Positions 25,469-38,519 of a DNA stretch of 64,000 bases are shown here, piece after piece (the first letter of the stretch is position 1; each line of letters begins with the position of its first letter). The DNA is from Cucumis sativus (Eukaryota > Streptophyta > Magnoliopsida > Cucurbitales > Cucurbitaceae). A program made the position numbers and the translations under genes. The DNA lies in NCBI RefSeq assembly GCF_000004075.3, contig NC_026657.2:34458732-34522731 (forward strand). Direction: 5' to 3'. A model generated the notes under the pieces. That model saw only the letters and a program-made list of their open reading frames with translations. It searched no databases and had not been told where the DNA came from.

Positions 25469-26275
25469 TTACTCCAACAACCAACCAATCCCGGCTCGTA
25501 ATTTGTAAGGAAGATATGATTTCCTCTTACCTTCTTCTTTCAACGCACGATTCCTCACGTAGAACGATTCGTGTGCAGAGAGGAGATCTCCACCGGGCTT
25601 ATTCGATTTCTTACTTGATTTTGTCTCTGATTTGATTTCTTTTGCCTTCTTTGAACTCGTTGATGGCGTGAAGGAGATGTACGATTGTTTTCCGTCGCTC
25701 TGACTTCTCCGAAGAAGGTCTCGGAATCCCCAACGCTTTGTTGACGATGATCCAGTGGATCGGCTCTTCTTGCAAGCCGGATTTGGCGTTGTTCCGATGG
25801 ATTTAGGTCTCCAAACGCAGAATGTTTCGGATGGAACTTCTTCCAATTCGTCCACTGACGACAACGACGATGAAGAAGACAAAGAGGAAGACGAAGAAGA
25901 AGATGACCGCGGATTGATATCGCGATCTCGGATTAGAAGCTTCTCCAAGGGAATTCGAATCGGGTTCACGATTGGTGAATCTCGACCGTGGATTTCCGGT
26001 GTTTCAACTGGAGGTTCATCAAACAGAAGATCGGAATTGAAAATAGGAAACGCAGGAGGGGTTAAACCGGGAGGTGGAGGAAGGGAGACGAATTCGAAAT
26101 CATGGTCGTGTTGTTCCTGATGGTTGGGTTTGTTTGGAGAGTGGGATGGATTGAAATCGAAGAAAGAGAAGGCAGCGGCTCTTATGGCGGCGTCTGAGGT
26201 CGTTCCGGTGGAGTAACAGTTGAAGCTGGGACACATTCCGAAATCTTCTTGTTGGATATGAACTTGGAGAGACAT
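25469..26275 (-). CDS. DUF1645 family protein (single exon, 268 aa)
   Basis: Plant-specific family of unknown biochemical role, several members of which are stress-responsive (family knowledge). The frame starts MSLQVHIQQEDFGMCPSFNCYST and has an FSFFDFNPSHSP segment, EFVSLPPPPGLTPPAFPIFNSDLLFDE in two adjoining pieces, a polyserine run near residues 123-140, ETFCVWRPKS, then the family core STKRWGFRDLLRRSQSDGK, and near the C-terminus EGKRKSYLPYK. These motifs, in this order, are the DUF1645 signature. The protein ends RAGIGWLLE instead of the DLVGFF-type ending I expect in this family, so the last residues may be diverged. A TATA box lies 49-56 nt upstream. The opposite-strand frame at 25755-26120 is a shadow. 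Confidence 0.88.
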   Translation of the reverse strand: MSLQVHIQQEDFGMCPSFNCYSTGTTSDAAIRAAAFSFFDFNPSHSPNKPNHQEQHDHDFEFVSLPPPPGLTPPAFPIFNSDLLFDEPPVETPEIHGRDSPIVNPIRIPLEKLLIRDRDINPRSSSSSSSSLSSSSSLSSVDELEEVPSETFCVWRPKSIGTTPNPACKKSRSTGSSSTKRWGFRDLLRRSQSDGKQSYISFTPSTSSKKAKEIKSETKSSKKSNKPGGDLLSAHESFYVRNRALKEEGKRKSYLPYKLRAGIGWLLE

Positions 26276-26323
26276 GGCGTTTGAGTTGGTGGTGAATGAA
26301 GAAATGGTAATTGAATGGTTCTA

Positions 26324-26331
26324 TATTTATA
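26324..26331 (-). promoter_or_regulatory. TATA box of the DUF1645 gene
   Basis: TATAAATA on the minus strand, about 49 nt before the start codon at 26273-26275. It is followed by a short leader. Confidence 0.65.
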
Positions 26332-26399
26332 GAGAGAAAGAGAGGAGAGGTGGTTCGAGGAGACGAGTAAAGTGCACCAAAAACACAAATCTAGAAATC

Positions 26400-29300
26400 C
26401 AATATTAAATTTTAAAAATATATATAACTTTAGTTGTGTAAAGATCCGTCTTTTAATTTTATATTTTAATTATCAATACAATAGACGAGTAGTTTTTCGG
26501 GTAAAAATAATTGGAATCGATGAAAGAATTATATTGTTACTATTCACTATATAATACATAAGGTTGAATTATGTTTGTTTTTTCAAAAATAGTTATATTA
26601 TTTGTTTCCTTTCCTTAATTTACTTTTTAGGAGTGTATTAAAAATTATGTTAGGTTTTAAAATTTTAATAATACATTTTTAAAACTTATGTTTTCTTTTC
26701 AGAATTAAACTAAGAAGAATGGGAGTATTTAGCTACCATATTAAAAGATTTTAAAGAAAAAAATAATACATGATACATTCAAATTTAAATACTATTGAAC
26801 AGAAGAATTCTCCCCTTTTTTACGAGTAGTTAATACTTAATAGGAATAAATTTACTTAATTAAAAATTACTAAAATTGACATTTTTTTTTGTTATATAAA
26901 GAAAAGTCCCAACCAATTAACTAATGTAGGGATAAGAAAAAACCAAGCTTACAACACTTCACTAACTAATCATGAAAAGAGACGATGGCCACACAAACTA
27001 GGTTCCGAAGAAACGCCTTTTAGCTAAAATATGGGTTGCAGAATTTCAATCACCACAAATGAAGTGAAAAGAAACACCATCAGAAGGTATAACTAATTAT
27101 CAAATCTTCTCAATCATCGGTATGTCTCCAAAAGAGGTTGGAGAATCATGCCATCAAGAATTTTGATAAAAACCTTATAATTAGAAAGAATAGTTAGATC
27201 TTTCCCCTTGAGAGCAGGAAGCCATTTTGAACCCTTTCACTGTAGCATGAGATTCAACGTCACATAGAGAAGGTAAGCAAGAGTTGCAAAACTCACAATT
27301 GGTCCCTCTAATTCTAGCTAGCCTCACCATCAAGCAACACTCCACTAAAAACAGTAATATCAACACATAAAAGCCACATCCACAAACATGACCCAATTCA
27401 ACAAAAAAACCAAAAGGACTAAGCACAATTTTTCACATATCAATACCACACTTTATAACAAAACCACTGTTCACAGAATTAAAGAAGAGAGATAATCCAC
27501 AACCCTTACTTAAACACATGAATTATAATTGAAAACGATAACTTAACATGAATAAATTTAGAGTCTAATCAATTAATCAAGCCTAATTTATTATTTTCAA
27601 AGAAAAATATTTCACCCATTCAAACATTTATCTATCCAATAACAAATTATGCAGCAAATTTTGTTTTTCTTTTATTTTTAAAAATATTTTAAGAACATTT
27701 TTATATAAGTTTTTTCTAAAATAGAAAAATTAACAAACTATTTACACTCTATAAGACAAAACCACTCAAACACATGATTAATTACACTTGATCTTTTTAT
27801 AAAATGTAAATATTTTGAACTATTTTTAACAAATATTTTTGTTGGCAGGGTAAAAAAATGTGCATAAAAATAAACTACCTTCGGAACACATCCAAATATT
27901 AGCCCAAATCAAAATTAAAGTAATAGATAAGTTGAATAGAGAGTTGGTAGGCAGTAGAACACCAAACTAAATTAAAGTAGATTGGACAAAAAGATTGTCC
28001 GTCCATTCATCCTACAAAAAACGACGTTATCTTGGAAAACGTGTCACGCATGTAAATATATATATATTGCTTACATAAATTAGCTTATATAAATACATAA
28101 CATACTCTCACTCTTTTTCTTTTTCATTTTTCTCAAAACTATATTACCATCAACTCTTTAGCCAAAAAAATAAATAAACACTAAACTTACTTTCCTATTT
28201 AAATAAACTAAACTATTTCAAAATCCCTAAAATCTTTTACATTTTTCTAACAAATTCGTAGAAAGAATAAAACAAAAAAGTAATTACGAAATATACATTT
28301 TTTTCAAAAAATTGAGAAAATATTTACAAAATCATATTTGTTTTTTCTGAATTTTGGATTGATATTAAATAGAAATGTAATAATGAATAGAGATATAATG
28401 AAGTGTTGACAGGTGTCAAATCCGCGTGTGAGATGCTTTCCCTTTTACTTCACTGCCACGTTGTACGCCCATATCGGAACATACACGTGGTCTTCTTTCC
28501 AACGTTGAACCGTTTTTCCTTCCTTCCTTCCCATTTACTACAAAACTACACATCTTCTTTTCTTTCTTCCATTTTTCTAATTTCTAATTTGTTTTTTTCT
28601 TCAGGAAATTATTAATTTAAATTTTAAAATAGTAAAAAAAAAATTGATAATAAAGTTGACGTCGTAACATTTTTATCGTCTGAAAATCATATGATTACTA
28701 TGTTATAGCTCTTCGATACCCTATGATTATCGTTCGACGGCAGTCTGATATCACTAATTTTATCATATTTGCAATATGCCAAAAATTGACGTCATGAGCT
28801 TTTTTTCTAAATGTTTTTGTTATTTGATGCAATTTTCCTATGTTTTATTTGAATATATTTATAAAACTTAATTAAGGGTCTAAACTAATATAATAATAAA
28901 ACTTCATCATTTAAATTGATACAACCTCACTTAACCTTGTAATTGGTTAATATATATTTTTAGAAAGCACCCTTTTGAATAACTTTGCTAACGGTCGTTT
29001 GTTTAAACACGTCCATGAACATTTAAAATTAGTTTGCAGTATATCGTACTTCAACCTTTTATAAACGTTTCAAAACTTTTTGGAGACTTAAAACGATTTG
29101 AATATTCAAGTTTCCATGATGAGTGATTACGATAAAAATTCATGTCTAAAATTCCAAAGAACTGTCGTTTTAGTAATAGCGTTGAGACAAATATTTACGA
29201 AAGTTTGATAATAATGTTTACAGCTTTTGAAAATTCTACTATATTTCTACCTTAAAAATCTATCGACGGTATTTTTTAAAACTTTTGTTTAGATAAATTA

Positions 29301-30544
29301 AAGTTGTGATTGTAAAAGGTCGTTTTGATGATTTGAGATGAATCGTATAGAAATGGTAAAGAAAGGCAATGTAACACATGTTAACCACTGCTTGTCAATT
29401 TGATGTATTATTAAACATTAAATCAAGATTGCAAAATTCTCCATATCTACTTTTACATTATTTTATCAAATCAATATTTACATGTGGGAGACTTTTCTTA
29501 TTTTTTAATTCAGCACTGTTGATATCTATCTCTATTTTTTGACATGTTGGTGTCACACTCAAAATATATAATATGTAATTTTGAATTTAGTATTTAGGGT
29601 TAAAATATATAGTTTATTATATTTGTTGATTCTTTTCTAAGATTCTCCCAACTATTTAAAGGTTGTGTTTTGCCTTTTTGGTCACATTATCTTTCTTATG
29701 AACTTTTGGGACACATCTAATACACAACATTGTTATAAACTTTAAAACATATGGGAAAAAAAATAAGTTTTTAAACATTATATTTGATAGATTTTTATAT
29801 TATAAAAATTGATTGAGAGAATCTCACACTTCTCTAATTTTTTGTGAAATGAGTTGATATATAAGTAATTAGAAATTGTTATTGAAATTCATGAAATGAT
29901 TTATTCATTTATTTAAGAAAATTCATGAAATTGTAAAATGTTATTGTTCTCCATCTCTTTTTTGGAGTTATTTAAATCTCCTACTTCTTTTTCTACCGTC
30001 TTCTTTAAACTTTCTCAGTTTTTCATCCTTCCTAAAGAAATGAAATTTATTTTTTGTGGGCCTTGGACTTGATTGTATTTGGGCCTTACCATTTCAACTC
30101 AAGTTTTGTTTGGGCTAAATATGGATTTCGGCCCAATATATATTTTAACCCTTCAGTTTCCTTTCTTTCCCATGTTGCACCCATTTTTCACGTTTTTTTT
30201 GTTTGTTTGGAGTATTTTATTTTTCGTTCATTCTTTTGTTTACTTTTCCATCTTTTCATGCTTTATTGCTTTTCTTCTTCTTTGTTTTTCAAATCGTTTG
30301 AATTTTATTTTCCGATTTTTGTGTGTTTAATGAAGAACAACAGTAAGAAGTGAGTAAGCGACGTTGAAGGGAAAGGAAGAATATGAACAAAAATAGAAAA
30401 TAAAAAAGAAAATGAATACATTGAAGGTGTTTCTTTTACTTTACTGGTGTCTATACATCAAAGGATGAAGCAACAAACAAAGAATTAATCTTTCAGTTCA
30501 ATTTTAATGTGAGGAAAGCAAGCTAATGAACAATAGTGTATGTA
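26400..30544. other. Intergenic region between DUF1645 and QRT3-like genes
   Basis: AT-rich. It contains a LINE RNase-H remnant (26960-27430). A pyrimidine-rich stretch with ACGTG cores (28400-28570) gives only short, unconvincing frames, and the open frames at 30054-30353 are low-complexity. Confidence 0.55.
26960..27430 (-). pseudogene. Degenerate LINE / reverse-transcriptase-type RNase H-like domain fragment
   Basis: On the minus strand, in broken frames, the fragment reads ESHATVKGFKMA followed about 60 codons later by GVSFHFICGD-x-NSATHILAKR. This matches the plant LINE-type RNase H pattern (E-A-x-A-hydrophobic core, then F-x-F-x-x-R-x-x-N-x-x-A-H-x-L-A-K/R). Stops and frame breaks interrupt it, and no upstream reverse transcriptase domain is visible. 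Confidence 0.6.
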
Positions 30545-32185
30545 TCATAAGGCATAGGTTGTTTGGTGTACTTGAACATGTAATGTAGCTGCTATTGCCA
30601 AATTGGACCTCACAGTTACTCTGTTGTGAGTTAGATTAGTTAAAACATGGTTTGGAAATACTTGACCCTGACTCTGCTCCATCTCCAATGAATACACTAC
30701 ATTTTTTATGAGGTTAGGAAACAACAATAGGCTTGAGAAATCAACTGTCCAAGTCGTTCCATTCGCCCTCGTCGATCCTCTTCCCACTGTCGATTTAACC
30801 ACCATCCCACGGACATTATTTCTATCTACCACCACTTGATCAATTCTAGTGAAGGGAGTCATGGATTCATCTAACTCAACTATTCTCACCCCTGTATAAT
30901 CTCCGGAGAACATGTTATCGACGATATTCAATCCGCTTATTACTCCCCCTATCGATTTCAATACAACCAATGCATTCCCTAAGAAGAAACATCCTGTTAT
31001 ATGCACTTGAACTGGATCCTCCACCACCACTCCTGTGTAATCCAAGTAGCAATTCACTATCCTTGTTTGTGTAAAACCAGGTTCCTTCACATAAATTCCT
31101 ATCCCACCCAATGCCCTCGCCTTGTTGTAACAATGTACTCCCATCATCACATTTGCTTGTCCCAACACCATCACTCCAATCTCTGCTGAATATATCACTA
31201 TGTCTCTCAACAAATTGTCATTTCCCATTATTTTCACTCCAATCCCTGAGAAATCCTTTTCGCCTCGGTCTCCGCCGACGTTTATGTGTTGCCCGATGAA
31301 GGAGTTTCGTATGTAGCTTTCATGCCCGCCTTCAATTACTATTCCCTCGCTCATGAAATGTGATATGTAACAGTTATCTACTGTAGTTCTCAATGAGTTG
31401 ATAATGGCTATCCCACCTCCTCTGAAATTGCAGTTTAACATTAGATCCTTGAGTGTGATATATTCATACATCACAGCAGGTGATGAAGGCCTTAATTCTA
31501 TAAGATGCCCATTGCTTGGAAAAGATTCGGACGCGCGTAATGATCCTCCATGTATCTGTCCACATATGTAAAATGCATTCTTAGATAGACAAAAGTTCAA
31601 TCCTCAAAAACCAATGGATGATGAGAGGAGTAATTCATGTATCTTAGTATTATATAACAGGTACCATGAAGTTGCCAGCAGGTATGTCCGGTAAGCGCAA
31701 GGGACGGCTTATCTTGTAAGTCCCTCCATCTAGGTGAAGTTGAGAACCTCCAAGGTCTAAAATGCCTTTCATCAAATGACCATCTGTGGGATACTCAAAT
31801 GCATCAAAAATAGCTTTCTCTATAGCCTCAGTGCTGTCAGATTCTCCAGTGGGATCAGCTCCATAGGCAACCACGTGATAAACACGAGATCCGGACATTG
31901 CCTTCATGGTTTGTCATTCATTCATATGGTTAGACAATTCCAATCCAATCAATGCCAACTCTTATATATATTGTGTCAATGGAAATAGAGATAAAGAGTT
32001 ACCGTAGAAGGAGGTGCAGAAGAGAGGCTATTGTATCGATAGTTGTCGACGCGTCTCATGAAGTGATGATCTTCATAAGAAGTGGAATATGAACTCTCAC
32101 TCACAGTGACAAATGCAGTGATGATAATTGCATAAACAAAGCCTAGGAAGGGCCTAAAAGTGTAAGCATAGTTTGTGGGATTCAT
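30545..32185 (-). CDS. QRT3: QRT3-like polygalacturonase-related protein (3 exons, 476 aa)
   Basis: QUARTET3-type proteins help degrade pollen mother cell wall pectin so that tetrads separate (family knowledge). Exons in transcript order: 32003-32185, 31665-31901, 30545-31555; frames close and the stop is at 30545-30547. The start MNPTNYAYTFRPFLG is chosen because the next upstream Met (32248) lies inside the TATA run. A hydrophobic segment (FLGFVYAIIITAFVTV, residues about 13-28) is a likely signal peptide. Residues about 65-140 give the pectate-lyase-3 type opening (YHVVAYGADPTGESDSTEAIEKAIFDAF split by one boundary). The remainder is a repeated right-handed beta-helix pattern (TTVDNCYISHFMSEGIVIEG and later strands). 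I do not see the classical GH28 NTD, DD, GHG and RIK motifs, as is typical for this branch. Confidence 0.92.
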
Positions 32186-32246
32186 CTCTCTCACACTCGG
32201 CTTATTAATGAGATGAATTCGAAGATGTAGGTATATGGAGAGATAC

Positions 32247-32262
32247 ATATATATATATATAT
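32247..32262 (-). promoter_or_regulatory. TATA box / (AT)n of the QRT3-like gene
   Basis: A (TA)n run about 62-77 nt upstream of the chosen start codon (32183-32185) is suitably placed as a TATA box. Confidence 0.5.
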
Positions 32263-32299
32263 GCTTGAGATGGAGGATGGCTTGGTCTCAATTTTCCAA

Positions 32300-35200
32300 G
32301 TGGTCAAATGTAAGATTGGAAATTTCAGTGTACAGGTAAACTTAACTGTTTGTGTTTAGTATTAATATGACCATGACGTATTACTTGATACTTAGTATGA
32401 GATATTTGTGAAGATTAAACTGACTGAGTGCAATGTTTTGGTTAAATTAACTTGCAAATGTGGTACAAATTAGAGGTTTGGTTATATTATTCAAAGTTAG
32501 GCTCAACAGTGGGTTTAGAGTTTCTATGTTTGTGTGTCTTTTGTTTTGTTTTCTGGTGCAAAATGGTTGTCTCTATGTTTCATGCATTTTCTAGTAATTG
32601 ATTAAGCTAATCTCACTAATACTACTTTTCAACCAACAACCAAATTATTCAATATTTTGACCAATAATAATGCCTTTTCCATTCTTTTGGGACACCCATT
32701 CACCTTTTTTTCACAATAAAACACCATATGTGTCTCTGATTTGTGTATTTTTCTCCTTCTCTCTCATTTTCGTTTCCTTGCAAGAAAAAAAAATGGAAAT
32801 TAAGGTTCTCTCTCTTTAGTTTGTGATTCAAAAATTGCTTTAGGAAACAAAGATTTAGTAGAAAATAAAAACAAATTCTTTTGTTTTAAAAATATGTTTG
32901 GCTTCCATTTATAATTTTGAATTCAAAATTCAAAAATGTAATAATACTATATTTATGTTTGTTAAAATATTTTTTTTTATAAAAAAAGTATATTAAACAC
33001 GTTTTAATTGTTTTTCTCCTCTTTATTTGAAAATGAATCAAAAGCATTAGTAATTAATTAAGTATTTTTAAAAACTTAGTTTTATACTAATATTTTAATG
33101 TCATTCGATTGAGTTTATTATAAATTTTAATTTTAATTTTAGTTCTACAAAATGTAGATAGTTTGGTTAGACTTCAGTTTCCAAAGAACACAACTAAAAA
33201 GAAAGGAAAAAAGAAATGGGAAGATGACATTACCAAACTATAGAGCCATAAATATGAAATTGATGGTGAAGGCCAATCATATTATAAAAATAACAAAGAT
33301 AATACGCATAGGCATACACGGGCTGCATGCTGTTGTGCTTCCACATCTTTAGGCCCGGCCCATCATTGGGAATTAGAAACATAAACACAGCAAAAATACC
33401 ATATCAAATCACAATGACAAATGTGTACAATCAAAATGGGTGACTTGATTAATGATAATTGATTTATGAAACTTTGAATGGTATAATTTAATCATACTTC
33501 ATATAATGGTATAATTTCACATGTTTAATATATAGTTTCACATATTAGTTGTGTTATTACTTTAAGAAACTTTGCCATTTACTTACTTTCTCTATTTTCT
33601 ATCTTTTCTCAATTTGGAGCTACATTATTTCAATCTAAAAGTTTGATTTCTCCAAATTCAAAAATTTCAACAAAACCACAAACAAATAAATACATTTATT
33701 TAATTTAACCTTATTCAATTAAATTTTCATAGTTCTCAATATATTTTTCAAATTTATATTATTTTATAATTATCTATCTATTTTTCCAATTTTTTCTTTA
33801 ATACAACATGCATCCAACTCCATCAATTCTAATTCTCCATTTTATTAATCGGACGTTTGAAGAAATAAATAAATTATTTATTATCGTTTAAAAGTTCAAG
33901 TTAATCTAATTGAAACAATTATGTCTCATACCATATTTTCAAATTAAGTATCAAAGAGAATGACGTTAATTGTTAGAGTTTTAAAAAATTGATACGATTA
34001 CTATTAGTTGTAAATTGGAGATATACCTTCTATCTTACATTTGTATATTTTTTAATTCACTTCAAAATTTTCTCCCATTTTGTTTTAATTTGATTATTTT
34101 TAGTTGGGTCAATCATCTAGTCTATCTTTAATTCTTAAATTAAAAAGAAGAAAAAAAAAAAAAAGATGAGTTAGATTTCTGACTTTTTGACTATTCATAA
34201 TTTTAATTTTATTTTCATTGACTCTGTAGAAATAATGGTGTGAGTTGATATTCTATTTGATAAAATTTGAATGAATTCACATAATTCACTAACTATAACA
34301 ATAATAAAAAGAACCTAATAGATTTGGTGGATTTCAAAAGTTTCATGTATTTATAATATTTCTTATTAGTTGTTTTCTTTAATGGGTTGCAAAGTTTGAC
34401 TTAAACGTTACTTAGTATCATTCACTTGTCAAATGGTCTCTCTCATCCACTCAATACTTATTAAATATAGTACTATAGTTTATAAACATATATATATATA
34501 ACTTACCTTATTATTTGTACAATTTGTATATAGTTTGTGTTCACTTAATAATTAAAGCAAGAATTAGCAAAATAATAATAATAATAATAAAAAAAAAAGG
34601 AAATATTATTATATCATGTACAAGAAAATGTATATTTGAGATTTTAATGGAAAGTGATTAATACTAATTTAAAACATCTTAGATTAAAAAAATTAAAAAA
34701 TAGAAAACGATGTTAGTAAGAGATAAAAAATAAATATTTTGAAAATTTATTAATGAGAAATAATAATTTCCAATAAATAAAAAAAAAACAACTACATAAA
34801 TAATTAATAGTAAATCTGAAAATGATATATGTTTTCTTTTAAAATATTAGAAACTAAGAGATAAAAGAGAATATCAAAATGTCTTAAAATGTTACTAAAT
34901 TTTAAGACATTTAGTGGAATATTACTTATTATAAAGTAGACTAATTAATTCTCAAAATCTTCATATTATTAATGTGTAATTACAAATTATTTTAAATGTA
35001 AATTTTTTTAAAAATATTTATAAATATAACCAAATATATTATAATATAGAATATTAAGAATACTCACATGTATCTATCTATCACAATCTATTACCATCTT
35101 TCATTTTATTGACTTAAGTTTTAAAGACAACCAAATTAAAAGAACGAGAAAAGTTAGGTTCTTCAAAGATGACGGCCAATTTGATTGGTCAGAACATGAG

Positions 35201-38200
35201 TAACAATCAAAGAGTGAAGCTATACATATCCATAAAAAAGATATCATAGTCTTAGTCTTAATCTTAGGTGTGTAAAAACTAATTCACAATAATAATAATA
35301 ATAGTCAAGTTACTCCGCTCCATTGAACACAAATTTTGCAATTGTTGTGAATGAGTTACAACTGCCCATGTGTAGATGAAATATTAATTAAAACTCTATG
35401 TAACAAAGGGCTTTAGTTAATGCATTTTAAATGGATTAGAAGCATATACATAATGAACAGACCAATTCAATAGGTTAGTTATTGATATTAAATGAGCAAA
35501 ATAAAACCCACCCACTTCATTTGGGGTTTAGCTAAATAATTCAAATTTATCTAACTTAATCAAAACAAAAAATTGAAATTTTAGGATGATAATTGATATA
35601 CACAACTCGACAAATTTAGGTACATATGTTCTTTCTTTAAAAAAATATGTAAAGTATAATCTTAACGATACTAAATGTTTTAATCACTTTATTTATTATC
35701 GAGATTATCAATTTTACTTCTAGATTAACTTTATACAATGATTCTGATTCAAAAATTAAAAAAAAAATAGCTGTACAAATTAACACATTTTTCATGTTTC
35801 ATTATATCTATAATTGAAAAAGAAAAAAACACAAACAAACATTTCTTTAGGTTTTAATAATTGTAAAAATTAAATTTAAAAGTCACAGAGCCAAGCACTT
35901 TGATGTAATAATTAAACTGTATAAACTATAGTAAACTAACGTTAAGTTAACTCAAACACTTTTCAAATTTTAGTTTTAGGGACTAAATTGTCTATTTTGA
36001 AACTTTAATGAATAAATAGCTACCACCGTCAAACTTTAAGGACCAAAAGTATATTTTGACCTTAAAGTTATTATTGATAGTTGGTGTAAGTTGTTATCAC
36101 CAATAGCTACTATCGATTATCACTTCTTATTTGTTAGTGCTTCTTTGTGATTTTCATAAATTGACTATCAATAATAGTAACGATTAGTGTGGAAACAATG
36201 AGTGATAATCGTTATAAATTACTATCGGGATAACTTTCAATTAATTTGTTGAAAAACTTGTTATCCATAATTACTATTATTATTATTAGTGATATATGAA
36301 TATAGTCACTAAAATACTTAACCTTTTAAACTTAATTAGATTTTATTATTTGAAACCAATAATTTATAAGAAAATATTTGGAATTACACAAAGTTTGAAA
36401 AGATAGTTTATTTTGCTATATTTTGATTATAACTCTAATTTATATAGTCTAAAAGAGTAGTTGGAGGGGTTGATTTCAAATATGCTTATAAACTATGGGG
36501 TTGATTTTGATTTTTGAATTTATGCATGATTTTTTTTCCTTTTATAATTTGTATGTTTTCTCACGTAATTCAACTGAATCAATCCTAATTTATTAAATTC
36601 TAAGAATCTAAATTATTTAATCCTCTAATTAATATAATTTTGAATATGTTTAATCTCTTCAAAACCTTGTTTCGGTTAGAAAAAAATCGCTACATGACTA
36701 AAATTTAAATTTAATGTACTTGATTTTGATATACCATTTATTTCAATTCTCCACAAAATAAATAGTGGGTTTGAAGGGGTTTTAAATCATAAGAATTCTT
36801 CTTTGAATGGAATTTTTAAATAAAAATTGAAAACATTATCATAAAAATAAAGTAGTAAGAAATTTAAGTAACGTGTACACACATGGCCTTCTATCTAAAT
36901 AAGGTGTTGATTTTTAAATAATAGTGACATATTTGGCCACACATACATACTTTATACTTTATATTGAATTTAAATTTATTGTTTTTTACTTTTATTCATT
37001 CTCTTCCCTTTTTAATAAAGGGAGAAGATAGAAAAGTAAAAACCCACATAACCTAATAATCAATATAAAATCAGTAAAATCGGGGATAATTGAAAATAAG
37101 GGGTTGTTTTAAAAAAACAAATTGGAAAAAATTGGTGTTTTTAAAATTATTTAGGTAAATTATTATTTTGATAATAATGAAATTTGTTACTTTAAAATTC
37201 TAATATTATAATAAAGATAATAATAATAATAAAAAAAAGATGATGATGATGATAATAATAATAATAACAAAACAACAACAATATAAGTTGAATGGGCACT
37301 GATTTCTTTTCATTGTTTTTCGTCCAAAAAGAAAGAAAAAAAAAAAGAAAAATAACATAGAAACATTCTAATAATGCCCAATAAATCACCCCTTTTATCA
37401 AATTAGTTTTGAAAATACCAATTTTTTTCAATTCTTTTTTAAAATCATCCCTTTTTTTTAAATCACCCATAAAATCGTAAAAAATAAAAAATAAGTAATG
37501 TCACATCACTCGAAAAGTAACTCAGAATTAAATAAAATTTATTTTCAAACTTAAATGACCAAACATATTTTCTAGTTTTAAATACTACTTTTATTCAACT
37601 ATTTATTTATCTATTTTGTTATAGTTTTTTTTTTGTCTCTGTATTATTTTGATTATAATATTTTTAATACTTTAGTGTATTTTAAAATGTTCGTCTCATA
37701 CTTTCAATTTTTGTTTTCTTACTGAACTTCTAAGAAACTTAAAAGAATTTTGGATGACAACAAATTAAATAGAAGATGGGATCAGAAAATATTTTTAAAA
37801 ATTTTAAAGATTAAAATGAAGTATATTTAAGATTACATACATGGAAAAAGTAGTATTTAAATAAAATTAGAAGATGAATTAAAAAGAACTCAAAGAGGTT
37901 GAATAGAAGGAAAAAACTTGAGCTGCGATTAAAAGTTATCATTTTAATTCTTTATTTTTAAATGGATAGGACAAGATAAGAAATAATTATTGTTATTAAA
38001 AAGAATATGAGAAATCAAGGTGGAATCATATGAGTATGAAATCTATGAGCTCGAGCTTGATAGGATAAAGTTGAAGCACTATGGTCTACGTTTATTTTAG
38101 AAATTTATAGCATTTGGAGGATCACTTGTATATGGCTTACTCACTGCCAACATAAAAAATTGTCAAATGCTTAAAAAAAGAAGAGGAAAAAGCAGAATTT

Positions 38201-38400
38201 AGTAGAGGATAAGTTTGTGATTCAGACAAGAGAATTATTGAGATCCCACACGAAACATGGTGATGGTGATGAAGATGATGATGATGATGATGATGGAGAT
38301 CATTATTTTTCTTTCCAAAATAATTTAACACTATGCAGAGCTTTAAGCAGTGGGCCGTTACTTTTTGCAGAGGAAGTAGCGGAGATCATTCCCGTGAAAT
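32300..38400. other. Large AT-rich intergenic region between QRT3-like and SNL6-like genes
   Basis: About 6 kb with many A/T tracts, an (AAT)n run at 34570-34590, ATT/AAT-rich direct repeats at 36050-36300 and (TAA)n near 37215-37265. Open frames here (for example 37192-37470) are low-complexity. No gene is supported. Confidence 0.6.
38259..38297 (+). repeat. (GAT)n microsatellite upstream of the SNL6-like gene
   Basis: A GATGGTGATGGTGATGAAG-type start passes into a pure GAT run. It sits about 120-160 nt upstream of the TATA box and produces a spurious polyaspartate open frame on the plus strand and polyhistidine on the minus strand. Confidence 0.85.
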
Positions 38401-38420
38401 TTAAACCCTTCTTCTCGTGA

Positions 38421-38428
38421 TATAAATA
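38421..38428 (+). promoter_or_regulatory. TATA box of the SNL6-like gene
   Basis: TATAAATA lies 99 nt before the start codon at 38520. It is followed by a CT-rich leader (38436-38460) typical of plant 5' UTRs. Confidence 0.7.
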
Positions 38429-38519
38429 TTCACTACTCCCTCCTCTCTCTCACACTCTCATCATCTCCAAACATTTTGTGCCTTCACCCTTTTCCCTACT
38501 TTTAGTTTTCCAACTTCAA

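Noticed and set aside
25755-26120. 121-codon plus-strand frame.
   Set aside because: Antisense shadow of the DUF1645 coding exon; composition follows the sense gene.
30054-30353. Overlapping Phe/Leu-rich plus-strand frames that look membrane-like.
   Set aside because: T-rich low-complexity DNA; two frames are open at once and no promoter or conserved motif is visible.
32186-32248. Upstream in-frame Met for the QRT3-like gene (MYLSIYLHLRI).
   Set aside because: It overlaps the (TA)n TATA-like run and would weaken the signal peptide; the Met at 32185 fits better.
37192-37470. 92-codon minus-strand frame with Tyr/His/Ile runs.
   Set aside because: Arises from (TAA)n/(GAT)n repeats.
38217-38420. 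Polyaspartate / polyhistidine open frames.
   Set aside because: Translation of a (GAT)n microsatellite in the SNL6-like promoter.
38478-38519. Upstream extension of the SNL6-like frame (MPSPFSLLLVF...).
   Set aside because: The codon at 38478 is GTG, not ATG. The first ATG is at 38520 and gives the expected N-terminus.
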